A stretch of DNA of 9,483 bases. It comes from a bacterium. Its GTDB lineage: Bacteria > Bacillota > Clostridia > Christensenellales > CAG-138. Where the stretch lies: assembly GCA_029218485.1 (NCBI GenBank), contig JAQXRK010000071.1, positions 1-9,483 on the forward strand, read 5' to 3'. Of the stretch, positions 1 to 6,021 are shown one piece after another; position 1 is the first letter of the stretch; every line of letters begins with the position of its first letter. A model generated the notes under the pieces. The model was not told where the DNA came from, made no database searches, and saw only the letters and a list, made by a program, of their open reading frames with translations. A program made the translations under genes and the position numbers.

Positions 1-60
1 AGGCTCCATGATAAGTCACGAAAAGCGTATTGATATAAAAATATGAATTTGTTTGAGTAT
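1..60. other. AT-rich flank beyond the upp terminator, no gene seen
   Basis: This short stretch lies downstream of the operon-ending hairpin. It is AT-rich and has no open frame with a ribosome binding site. I looked for a promoter on both strands. A TTGATA at 30-35 on the plus strand has only a TATATA 22 bp further on, which is too far for a sigma-A pair. Nothing else can be supported. Confidence 0.5.
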
Positions 61-100
61 ATAAACCTCCCGCAGCGACGCTAGCGCCGCCGCAGGAAGT
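61..100 (-). terminator. Likely intrinsic terminator of the DUF1385-upp operon
   Basis: On the minus strand, arms 85-100 and 65-80 form a 16-bp stem around a CTAG loop, starting about 30 nt after the upp stop codon. The minus-strand RNA pairs at every position, including four G-U wobbles. In the plus-strand RNA the same four positions are C-A mismatches, so the structure suits minus-strand transcripts only. The following U-tract is short and interrupted (UUUAUAU), so termination may be incomplete or need a factor. Confidence 0.65.
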
Positions 101-130
101 ATTTGGCAGTTTTGTTACAAAAGAATAATC

Positions 131-760
131 TTACTTGGTACCGAAAAGACGATCGCCCGCGTCACCAAGACCGGGGACAATATAACCATGGTCGTTTAGG
201 CATTCATCGATTTTACCAACATAAATATCTACATCGGGATTTGCTTTCTGCATGGCTTCAATTCCTTCGGGTGCAGCAATCAGACAAACAAGGCGGATGC
301 TCTTCGCTTTTGCATCCTTCACAATACGGCAGGCTTCAATGGCAGAATTGCCGGTGGCCAGCATCGGATCGACGATGATTACATCCCGCTCCTCCACATC
401 CGGGGGAAGCTTGCAGTAATAGCCGGTCGGCATCAGGGTATCCGGGTTTCTGTAAAGACCAATATGGCCAATCTTTGCATTGGGGAGCAGGCTCATCATG
501 CCATCCGCCATGCCGAGACCCGCACGAAGGATGGGCACAACCGCCAATTTTTCATTTTCAAGAACCTTGACCTTCGCAGCGCATACCGGCGTATTGACTT
601 CCACTTCACGGAGCTTGAGATTTCTCGTGACCTCATAGCCCATGAGCATCGCCAGTTCTGCAACCAACTCGCGGAATGCCTTCGTTCCCGTTTGTTCATC
701 CCGCAACAGGGACAGTTTGTGTTGCACAAGGGGATGATTGATTACTGTGACGTTCGACAT
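131..760 (-). CDS. upp: Uracil phosphoribosyltransferase
   Basis: Upp converts uracil and PRPP to UMP and pyrophosphate, the main pyrimidine-base salvage reaction, in the cytoplasm. The 209-residue product has the family's usual length. It shows the PRPP-binding loop VDPMLATGNSA at about residues 130-140 and the C-terminal uracil-binding segment GYIVPGLGDAGDR at 192-204. The N-terminus, MSNVTVINHPLVQHKLSLLR, is typical of the family. The start is well fixed: AAAGGAGG (766-773) sits 5 nt before the ATG, and the rpiB stop codon TAA overlaps that ribosome binding site. The gap to rpiB is 11 bp, so upp is the last gene of the operon and is probably translated by reinitiation or coupling. RpiB, just upstream, supplies ribose-5-phosphate, the precursor of the PRPP that Upp consumes. 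No PyrR-type attenuator is visible next to the gene. Confidence 0.97.
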   Translation of the reverse strand: MSNVTVINHPLVQHKLSLLRDEQTGTKAFRELVAELAMLMGYEVTRNLKLREVEVNTPVCAAKVKVLENEKLAVVPILRAGLGMADGMMSLLPNAKIGHIGLYRNPDTLMPTGYYCKLPPDVEERDVIIVDPMLATGNSAIEACRIVKDAKAKSIRLVCLIAAPEGIEAMQKANPDVDIYVGKIDECLNDHGYIVPGLGDAGDRLFGTK

Positions 761-765
761 AAGAA

Positions 766-773
766 CCTCCTTT
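766..773 (-). promoter_or_regulatory. upp ribosome binding site overlapping the rpiB stop codon
   Basis: AAAGGAGG on the minus strand is a near-perfect Shine-Dalgarno sequence, 5 nt from the upp ATG. Its first bases are part of the rpiB TAA stop codon (772-774), so ribosomes finishing rpiB clear the upp initiation site directly. Confidence 0.85.
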
Positions 774-1242
774 ATCTGTTCTCAAACTCAGTAATCTTCT
801 GTACACGGCGCCGGTGGCGTTCGTTTTCAGGAAGCGCTCCGTCAAAACCCGTATGCAACCAGATATGTATAATCTCTTTCGTCTTTTCAAAAGTCAGCAG
901 CTTTGCGCTCAGGGCAAGGACATTTGCATCATTGTGGCGTCGTGTCATCTCCGCAGAATAGGGATCGCTGCAGAGCGAACACCGAATGCCCTTGACCTTG
1001 TTTGCTGCGATGGACATTCCGATGCCGGTTGTGCAGATGAGGATGCCGCGGTCAAAGCGGCCTTCCGCTACCGCTTCGGAAAGCGGAAATGCAACATCGG
1101 GATAGTCCATGCTGGAGTGATCGAAGCAACCGAAATCCGACACCTCGTAACCGAGCGCTTTCAGCCAGACGAAGATCTCTTCCTTGCGATCAAATCCACC
1201 GTGGTCGCAGCCAATTGCAATTCGGTCGATCCCGTTCACCAT
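772..1242 (-). CDS. rpiB: Ribose-5-phosphate isomerase B (RpiB/LacAB family)
   Basis: RpiB interconverts ribose-5-phosphate and ribulose-5-phosphate in the pentose phosphate pathway. I place the start at the ATG at 1242 (156 residues). That puts IAIGCDHGG near the N-terminus as is usual, and a GGAG lies 11 nt upstream, directly after the sua5 TGA. The open frame extends to an ATG at 1266, which would overlap sua5 by 8 bp and has a poorer ribosome site. Conserved elements are the DHGG segment, the phosphate and active-site stretch ILICTTGIGMSIAANK with Cys70 as the expected catalytic cysteine, and RRHNDANVL with His103. The residue after the catalytic cysteine is Thr, where E. coli RpiB has Gly (CGTG). 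The LacA/LacB galactose-6-phosphate isomerases belong to the same family, but a lone copy in a housekeeping operon argues for RpiB. Confidence 0.93.
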   Translation of the reverse strand: MVNGIDRIAIGCDHGGFDRKEEIFVWLKALGYEVSDFGCFDHSSMDYPDVAFPLSEAVAEGRFDRGILICTTGIGMSIAANKVKGIRCSLCSDPYSAEMTRRHNDANVLALSAKLLTFEKTKEIIHIWLHTGFDGALPENERHRRRVQKITEFENR

Positions 1243-1258
1243 GCTCACCGACACTCCA

Positions 1259-2299
1259 TCATACATTAATCATGCGAAATCCTGCTGCTCGCAGCAGGCG
1301 GTTCATATAGGCCATGCCGGCATCCTCTGCCGGAATCCCCTCCGCCAAGATGCAATCCGCGCGTCTGTCCATCTCCCGAAGGGATGCAAACAGCGATGCG
1401 CAAAGCGTCTCCGGATAATTTCTATCTCCCAGTATAACATACTTTTTTTCAAGATAAAAGTCTTTTGTTTGCTCAGTTGCTGCAATTTCACATTTTTTTC
1501 CCTGCATTTCCAGTGAGCAATAGAGCTCTGCGATCTTTTTCGCCGCTTTTTCCGGTGTACCGCTTACAACCACAACCTCGGCATTCGGAGCGTAGTGCTT
1601 GTATTTCATGCCCGGAGAAGCGGCAACCTCTCCTTTCTTCAAAGGGGATAACACGCTGGGCGCGACACGAACTTCGCCGATCACAGCCGCCAGCATCTCA
1701 CGGGTAATCGCCCCCGGCCGGAGAATGGTCGGCTCGCCGGCAAGCGAAAGCACGGTGGATTCCACGCCATACTGACAGCTGCCGCCATCAAGTATCAGGG
1801 GAATCCGGCCGTCCATATCATGAAGCACATGACCGGCACACGTGGGGCTCGGCTTTCCGGACATATTTGCCGAGGGAGCAGCGATCGGTACGCCCGCTCT
1901 CTCGATCAGCAGCTGCGCGGTTCTGTTCGCCGGCAGGCGCACCGCAACCGTATCCAAGCCGCCCGTAACCTCATCCGGCACTATGTCGCTTCGCTGCGCG
2001 ATCAGCGTAAGAGGACCCGGCCAAAAGGTATCCATCAGCTTCCACGCAGCATCGGGAACCCGGCGCCAAAGCGACTTCACCTGCTCCTTGTGGGCAATGT
2101 GCAGGATGGACGGATTGTCCGTGGGCCTGCCCTTTGCAGCATAGATCGCCCGGACGGCGTCCGGATTCAATCCGTTCGCGCCGAGGCCATAGACCGTTTC
2201 AGTCGGAAAGGCGACCAATCCACCTGCTAAAATAATCTGCGCGCCGCGGTTGGCGCCCAACTCCGGATCGAATACGGTTGATATCACTTCCGTTTTCAC
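1259..2299 (-). CDS. tsaC: Threonylcarbamoyl-AMP synthase, long Sua5 form
   Basis: TsaC/Sua5 makes threonylcarbamoyl-AMP from threonine, bicarbonate and ATP. This is the first step of the t6A37 modification of tRNAs that read ANN codons. The product is 346 residues from a GTG start at 2299. That start has AGAGG at 2310-2314, 10 nt upstream and overlapping the end of prfA, and it gives the family-like N-terminus MKTEVISTV. Upstream in-frame ATGs at 2338 and 2317 lie inside prfA and add sequence unlike the family. The YrdC-like catalytic domain spans about residues 15-205 and includes GGLVAFPTETVYGLGAN (26-42), KGRPTDNP (56-63) and PSANMSGKPSPT (142-153). The linker SPGMKYKHYAP (228-238) leads into the C-terminal Sua5 domain, about 240-346, so this is the two-domain form (ywlC-like), not the short TsaC. 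Its stop codon lies 16 bp before the chosen rpiB start. Confidence 0.95.
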   Translation of the reverse strand: MKTEVISTVFDPELGANRGAQIILAGGLVAFPTETVYGLGANGLNPDAVRAIYAAKGRPTDNPSILHIAHKEQVKSLWRRVPDAAWKLMDTFWPGPLTLIAQRSDIVPDEVTGGLDTVAVRLPANRTAQLLIERAGVPIAAPSANMSGKPSPTCAGHVLHDMDGRIPLILDGGSCQYGVESTVLSLAGEPTILRPGAITREMLAAVIGEVRVAPSVLSPLKKGEVAASPGMKYKHYAPNAEVVVVSGTPEKAAKKIAELYCSLEMQGKKCEIAATEQTKDFYLEKKYVILGDRNYPETLCASLFASLREMDRRADCILAEGIPAEDAGMAYMNRLLRAAGFRMINV

Positions 2300-2306
2300 T
2301 GTACCG

Positions 2307-3380
2307 TTACCTCTCATTGCTCGACAGCAGCTTTGCACGCTCCGCTACGATCAGCGCATCGATCAGCTCATCCATATCCCCATCCAAAAACTGCTCGAGC
2401 TTATACAGCGTCAGGCCGATGCGATGATCGGTAACGCGGCCCTGAGGAAAATTGTAAGTGCGGATTCTCTCGCTCCGATCGCCGGAACCGATCTGATTTC
2501 TGCGTTCAGAGGCCAGCGCCGCATCCTGCTGGGACTGGTAATGGTCGAACAGGCGGCTTTTGAGCACGCGCATGGCCTGCTCCTTGTTCTTGAGCTGCGA
2601 TTTCTCATCCTGGCACTGAACGACAATGCCGGTGGGAAGATGCGTAATGCGGATGGCGGATTCCGTCTTGTTGACGTGCTGACCGCCCGCGCCGCTCGAC
2701 CGGTAGGTATCGATGCGAAGATCCGCATCCCGCAGTTCAATCTGTACATCGTCCACTTCGGGCAGCACCGCAACCGTTGCGGCGCTCGTATGGATTCTGC
2801 CCTGCGATTCCGTCTCCGGCACGCGCTGCACGCGGTGAACCCCGCTCTCATACTTGAGCCGGCTATAGGCGCCGCGGCGGCCGCCAAGGGAGAGCACGAC
2901 CTCCTTTACACCGCCCATATCCGTCATATTGGAAGAAATGTATTCCACGCGATAGCCGTTTCGCTCCGCATAGCGCAGATACATGCGCAGCAGGTCGGCG
3001 CCAAACAGGGATGCCTCGTCCCCGCCGGTACCGGCGCGGATTTCGAGGATAACGTCCCGATCGTCGTTAGGATCTTTGGGCCGCCGGAGCGTGTGAAGCG
3101 TCTCCTCCTGCTTTGCCGCAAGGGCTTCCTGCTCATTTAGCTCCGCATGTACGAGTTCCTTCATCTCACCATCCAGATGATCGTTCAGCATGGCGCGGCA
3201 CTCGGCGATGGTGTCCAGCGTTTTTTGATAGCTCTGCGCTGCTGCAACCAGCTCCTCCAAAGAGGCATGTTCCTTTACCATTGCGCGCCAGGACGCCATA
3301 TCCTCCATGGCATTGGGCGCCGCAATCTGCTGCGACAGCTCTTCATATCGCTCGCAAATGATCTTGAGCTTTTCCAGCAT
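2307..3380 (-). CDS. prfA: Peptide chain release factor 1 (RF1)
   Basis: RF1 recognises UAA and UAG stop codons and triggers hydrolysis of peptidyl-tRNA on the ribosome. The 357-residue product has full family length. It shows an N-terminal helical domain (about 1-100) and the IRAGTGGDEASLF segment (114-126). The codon-recognition tripeptide is PET at 188-190 within VPETESQGRIHTSA, the position of PAT in E. coli. The catalytic GGQ is at 232-234 within SSGAGGQHVNKTESA, and the PxT motif identifies RF1 rather than RF2. Gln234 is the expected methylation target of PrmC, encoded just upstream. The ATG lies 5 bp after the prmC stop codon. The only nearby purine-rich motif is AAGGA, about 15 nt upstream within prmC, so initiation probably depends on coupling to prmC. 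It ends 7 bp before the sua5 GTG. Confidence 0.98.
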   Translation of the reverse strand: MLEKLKIICERYEELSQQIAAPNAMEDMASWRAMVKEHASLEELVAAAQSYQKTLDTIAECRAMLNDHLDGEMKELVHAELNEQEALAAKQEETLHTLRRPKDPNDDRDVILEIRAGTGGDEASLFGADLLRMYLRYAERNGYRVEYISSNMTDMGGVKEVVLSLGGRRGAYSRLKYESGVHRVQRVPETESQGRIHTSAATVAVLPEVDDVQIELRDADLRIDTYRSSGAGGQHVNKTESAIRITHLPTGIVVQCQDEKSQLKNKEQAMRVLKSRLFDHYQSQQDAALASERRNQIGSGDRSERIRTYNFPQGRVTDHRIGLTLYKLEQFLDGDMDELIDALIVAERAKLLSSNER

Positions 3381-3385
3381 AAAAG

Positions 3386-4231
3386 CTACCGTTTATCCTT
3401 CCAATCAGAATTCGTGTTCTCAATCTGTATCGCTCTCGGCCTTTGCTCGTAATCGTACAGGATTTCTGCATTTTCAAACATCGCCGAAACCGAAGCCCCC
3501 TGCTCGCAGCCGATCTCGAGCAGGAGTGCGCCGTCCTTCCTCAGATGCGGTTTGAACCCGGCGGCGATTCGCCGGTAGAACAGCAATCCGTCCTCCCCGC
3601 CGTCCAGCGCAAGCCTGGGTTCAAACGCAACTTCCGGCTGCAAATGCGCAAGATCCGCCGCAGTCAGATACGGAGGGTTGGATACGATCAGGTCAAACCG
3701 CTCCTCACCGCGCAGCGGATCGAACAGGTCTCCGCGGCGGACATCCACGCACACGCCATTCTGCGACGCATTCTCTCTCGTCAACGCGCAGCAGTCCGGA
3801 TGAATATCCACGCTGACAACCCTTACGCCCGTCAGGCGGGCAAGGGAAACACCGATACAGCCGGACCCGGCGCAAACATCGAGCACATCCCGGTATCCGC
3901 GCGCGCGAATGAGGTGAACAGCCCGCTCCGCCACGATTTCCGTATCCGCACGCGGTATCAACACGCCCGGTCGAACTGACATCGGCAGGCCCATGAACGA
4001 CCACTCGCCCAATATATATTGCAGCGGTTCTCTGCTTCTGCGGCGCTGCAGCATGCGTTCGAGCTGCTCGTTCAATTCTGCGGGCCATGGGTTTTCCCGC
4101 ATTGCCGCAAGCGCGGGCACCGAAGTCTTCAGAAGCTGGGCTACCATCAGCCGTGCTTCAAACGAGGCCTCTTGCGGGTCTATGCTGCGCAGAAATTGCG
4201 TTGCTTCACGGAGCGCTGCCCCGATGGTCAT
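3386..4231 (-). CDS. prmC: Release factor glutamine N5-methyltransferase
   Basis: PrmC uses S-adenosylmethionine to methylate the glutamine of the GGQ motif in RF1 and RF2, which raises termination efficiency. The 281-residue product has normal length. It has an N-terminal helical substrate-binding domain (about 1-85), then a Rossmann-type methyltransferase domain. The SAM-binding motif I is LDVCAGSGCIGVSLA (117-131), and the catalytic NPPY is at 185-188. The downstream stretch from EPRLALDGGEDGL to FYRRIA (204-223) is also typical of PrmC/HemK. The start codon overlaps the DUF1385 stop codon as ATGA (4228-4231), so translation is coupled. Placement directly before its substrate gene prfA is the usual arrangement and supports RF1 as the main partner. 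Confidence 0.97.
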   Translation of the reverse strand: MTIGAALREATQFLRSIDPQEASFEARLMVAQLLKTSVPALAAMRENPWPAELNEQLERMLQRRRSREPLQYILGEWSFMGLPMSVRPGVLIPRADTEIVAERAVHLIRARGYRDVLDVCAGSGCIGVSLARLTGVRVVSVDIHPDCCALTRENASQNGVCVDVRRGDLFDPLRGEERFDLIVSNPPYLTAADLAHLQPEVAFEPRLALDGGEDGLLFYRRIAAGFKPHLRKDGALLLEIGCEQGASVSAMFENAEILYDYEQRPRAIQIENTNSDWKDKR

Positions 4232-5244
4232 GTTTCCGGTTCGGAAGCAACGCTCTCAGCAGGCCCCTCGGAAGCGGCCGGTTCTGTGATCGCTGGTTCC
4301 TTCTCCTTATTCTCCGTTTTATTCGCCGTCTCGGGGTTCATCGCCAGATGGAATGCGGCAAGCGCTACCTCGAGCATTTCCAATTCCGGTTCTCGCGTCG
4401 TCAGATACTGGAGTCCCAGGCCGGGTGCCCGCACGATCCTGGCAATGATTCCATCGCTGGCGGCCGCCAGCTTCAAAACCTCATAGGATAACCCGGCCAC
4501 CAGGGGCAAAAAGATCAGCCTTGTGGCAAAGCGCAAAAAGAAGTTTTCGCTATACGGCAAAGCCGCAAAAAACAGGATGGAAACCGCCATCACAAGAAAC
4601 AGGTAATTGGTGCCGCATCTCGGATGCAGGCGCGTAAAGCGCATTGCGCTCTCCGGCGTCAGCTCCGCTTCATGCTCATAGCAGGCGATCACCTTGTGCT
4701 CCGCACCGTGATACATGAAGAGGCGACGGATATCCTTCATGCAGGAAATACTCACCAGATACAGCAGAAAGATGGCAAGGCGGATGAAGCCCTCCGTCAG
4801 GCTCTTCCAAATCGTTCGCGCCGCATCCTTCCATGGGATCAGCTGTGTCAAAAACGTGGGCAGGAAGAAAAACAAACCGATCGCCAGCAGGATCGCCAGA
4901 ACGACGGCGATGGCCATCGCAATATCCATCGCAGACTTCCCCAGCTTATCGGCAAGCCACTTCTCAAATTTCGATGGCTCCTCCTCTTGCAAATCTTCTC
5001 CGTAAAGCTCTGCCGAATGCATGGTCACGCGCATGCCGTTCACCAGCGATTCGATGAATGCGACCACGCCGCGTATGATGGGGAAACCGAGAAACGTTCC
5101 CTTTTTTGCTTTGGTTGGCTGCTCAGTATACTCCGTAATGATGCTGCCGTCATTTTTTCGAACCGCGAGCGCCACGCCACCCGCCGGATTGCGCATCATG
5201 ACACCCTCGAGGACTGCCTGACCGCCAACTGCGCATCTCTTCAA
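4228..5244 (-). CDS. DUF1385 family membrane protein (YqhQ-like)
   Basis: This is an integral membrane protein of the DUF1385 family, whose B. subtilis member is YqhQ; its biochemical role is not established. The 338-residue product shows the family signatures GGQAVLEGVMMR (7-18), YHGAEHKVIACYEHE (178-192), HPRCGTNYLF (207-216) and APGLGLQYLTTREPE (273-287). The conserved His, Glu and Cys residues could bind metal; that is inference. Hydrophobic segments at about 107-132, 151-170, 212-232 and 239-262 suggest four membrane spans. The last 35 residues or so (303-338) form a hydrophilic tail rich in Glu, Pro, Ala and Thr, probably disordered. The start is TTG: no in-frame ATG or GTG exists between it and an upstream TAA, and AGGAG lies 11 nt before it. 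It heads the six-gene operon behind a strong promoter and overlaps prmC by 4 bp. Confidence 0.92.
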   Translation of the reverse strand: MKRCAVGGQAVLEGVMMRNPAGGVALAVRKNDGSIITEYTEQPTKAKKGTFLGFPIIRGVVAFIESLVNGMRVTMHSAELYGEDLQEEEPSKFEKWLADKLGKSAMDIAMAIAVVLAILLAIGLFFFLPTFLTQLIPWKDAARTIWKSLTEGFIRLAIFLLYLVSISCMKDIRRLFMYHGAEHKVIACYEHEAELTPESAMRFTRLHPRCGTNYLFLVMAVSILFFAALPYSENFFLRFATRLIFLPLVAGLSYEVLKLAAASDGIIARIVRAPGLGLQYLTTREPELEMLEVALAAFHLAMNPETANKTENKEKEPAITEPAASEGPAESVASEPET

Positions 5245-5276
5245 TTCGCCATACGCTCCTTTTTCAGTATTGTCAT

Positions 5277-5305
5277 ATTATAACACGCATGCATCGGGCG
5301 GGCAA
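5277..5305 (-). promoter_or_regulatory. Sigma-A-type promoter of the DUF1385-upp operon
   Basis: On the minus strand a -35 element TTGCCC (5300-5305) is separated by exactly 17 bp from a perfect -10 TATAAT (5277-5282). The -35 matches four of six consensus bases. Transcription would start near 5270, giving a leader of about 25 nt before the TTG start, with AGGAG at 5256-5260. No other promoter of this quality was found between here and the terminator at 61-100, so the six genes are probably cotranscribed. Confidence 0.8.
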
Positions 5306-5416
5306 TACGGGTTCATTCGCCGTCCGCTATACCCGTGGACAATGAATTTTGCACGCATCTTGTAAAGCGCTCCCGTGAGCACGCCTTTGCGCCCATGATT
5401 GAAAGCAATGACACCC

Positions 5417-5452
5417 AAAAAGCACAGCGGGCACGGAAAACCGGCCCGCTGT
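5417..5452 (-). terminator. Intrinsic terminator of mscL
   Basis: On the minus strand, 24 nt after the mscL stop codon, ACAGCGGGC (5444-5452) pairs perfectly with GCCCGCTGT (5424-5432). The stem continues inward as CGG/CCG closed by a TTTT loop, with one bulged base at 5433. Five consecutive U residues (5417-5421) follow closely. An intrinsic terminator here separates mscL from the DUF1385 operon. Confidence 0.88.
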
Positions 5453-5476
5453 TCTTTGAAATCATCCGTATCAACC

Positions 5477-5938
5477 TTACTCCGCTTCGTCCAACCGCGA
5501 GGTGCAGTGCGGGCAGCGGGTTGCATCGTCCGCAATCTCCACTCTGCAGAAGGGGCACAGTCTCGGCTCCTTCACGGGCTCGGCAGCGGCCTCTTCCTTG
5601 GCGGGCCGTTTCAGCTTATTGAGCAGCTTAAGCAGGAAAAAGATGCAGGCGGCAATCAGCAGGAAGTCGATGACCACAGAGATGAAGCTGCCGTATGCAA
5701 GCGTTGCAAAGCCGGCTGCCTGTGCGTCTGCGGCCGTTGCGAACTTCGTACCATCCCCGTTCATCACCCAAAACAGGTTTTCAAAGTTGACCCCGCCAAT
5801 CAGCAGGCCAATCACCGGCATAAACAGATCGTTGACCAAAGAGGTTACAATCTTGCCGAACGCACCAGCGATCATGACGCCGACGGCCATGTCCAGCACA
5901 TTTCCCTTAAATGCAAACTCTTTAAACTCTTTCCACAT
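5477..5938 (-). CDS. mscL: Large-conductance mechanosensitive channel with zinc-ribbon-like tail
   Basis: MscL is a homo-oligomeric inner-membrane channel that opens under membrane tension to release solutes during hypo-osmotic shock. The 153-residue product shows the N-terminal amphipathic helix and first span with KGNVLDMAVGVMIAGAFGKI (11-30), followed by NDLFMPVIGLLIGGVNF (36-52). There is a short external loop (about 53-80). The second span begins at YGSFISVVIDFLL (82-94) and runs to about 104, before KLLNKLKR. The core matches the family closely. After residue 111 there is a charged linker, then CPFC at 128-131 and CPHC at 142-145 (CX2C-X10-CX2C). This zinc-ribbon-like module takes the place of the longer C-terminal helix seen in E. 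coli MscL. A GGGGGA lies 9 nt upstream of the ATG. The gene sits 83 bp after the kinase gene but has its own probable promoter and a clear terminator, so it is probably a separate transcription unit, possibly also reached by read-through. Confidence 0.96.
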   Translation of the reverse strand: MWKEFKEFAFKGNVLDMAVGVMIAGAFGKIVTSLVNDLFMPVIGLLIGGVNFENLFWVMNGDGTKFATAADAQAAGFATLAYGSFISVVIDFLLIAACIFFLLKLLNKLKRPAKEEAAAEPVKEPRLCPFCRVEIADDATRCPHCTSRLDEAE

Positions 5939-5973
5939 GTCCCTCTATCCCCCGTCTTGAAGATTGTTGAGCC

Positions 5974-6002
5974 ATTCTAACACATTCTCCCCGCTGCCGC
6001 AA
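5974..6002 (-). promoter_or_regulatory. Probable mscL promoter
   Basis: On the minus strand TTGCGG (5997-6002) and TAGAAT (5974-5979) are separated by exactly 17 bp. The -10 matches five of six consensus bases and the -35 three of six. Transcription would start near 5967, leaving a leader of about 29 nt. The -35 region lies in a GC-rich inverted repeat (CCGCTG at 5991-5996, CAGCGG at 6013-6018) just after the kinase stop codon. Confidence 0.55.
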
Positions 6003-6021
6003 GGGGCGCGCACAGCGGCTC

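Noticed and set aside
2300..2338. ATG starts for sua5 at 2338 and 2317
   Set aside because: Both lie inside prfA. The GTG at 2299 has a better-placed ribosome site and yields the family-like MKTE N-terminus.
2250..3140. 296-codon open frame on the plus strand
   Set aside because: It lies antisense to prfA, which is certain by motif content. The frame has no recognisable family and no ribosome binding site, and it reflects GC-biased codon use of the real gene.
5393..5401. CCATGATTG, a nine-base match to part of the repeat at 8524-8532
   Set aside because: It is a single copy without a partner repeat, about 90 bp from the nearest promoter. A match of this length between two intergenic regions is not improbable by chance.
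5278..5535. Minus-strand 85-codon frame in the mscL-DUF1385 gap
   Set aside because: It overlaps the end of mscL out of frame, crosses the mscL terminator and runs into the -10 element of the next promoter. No convincing ribosome site or family match is seen.
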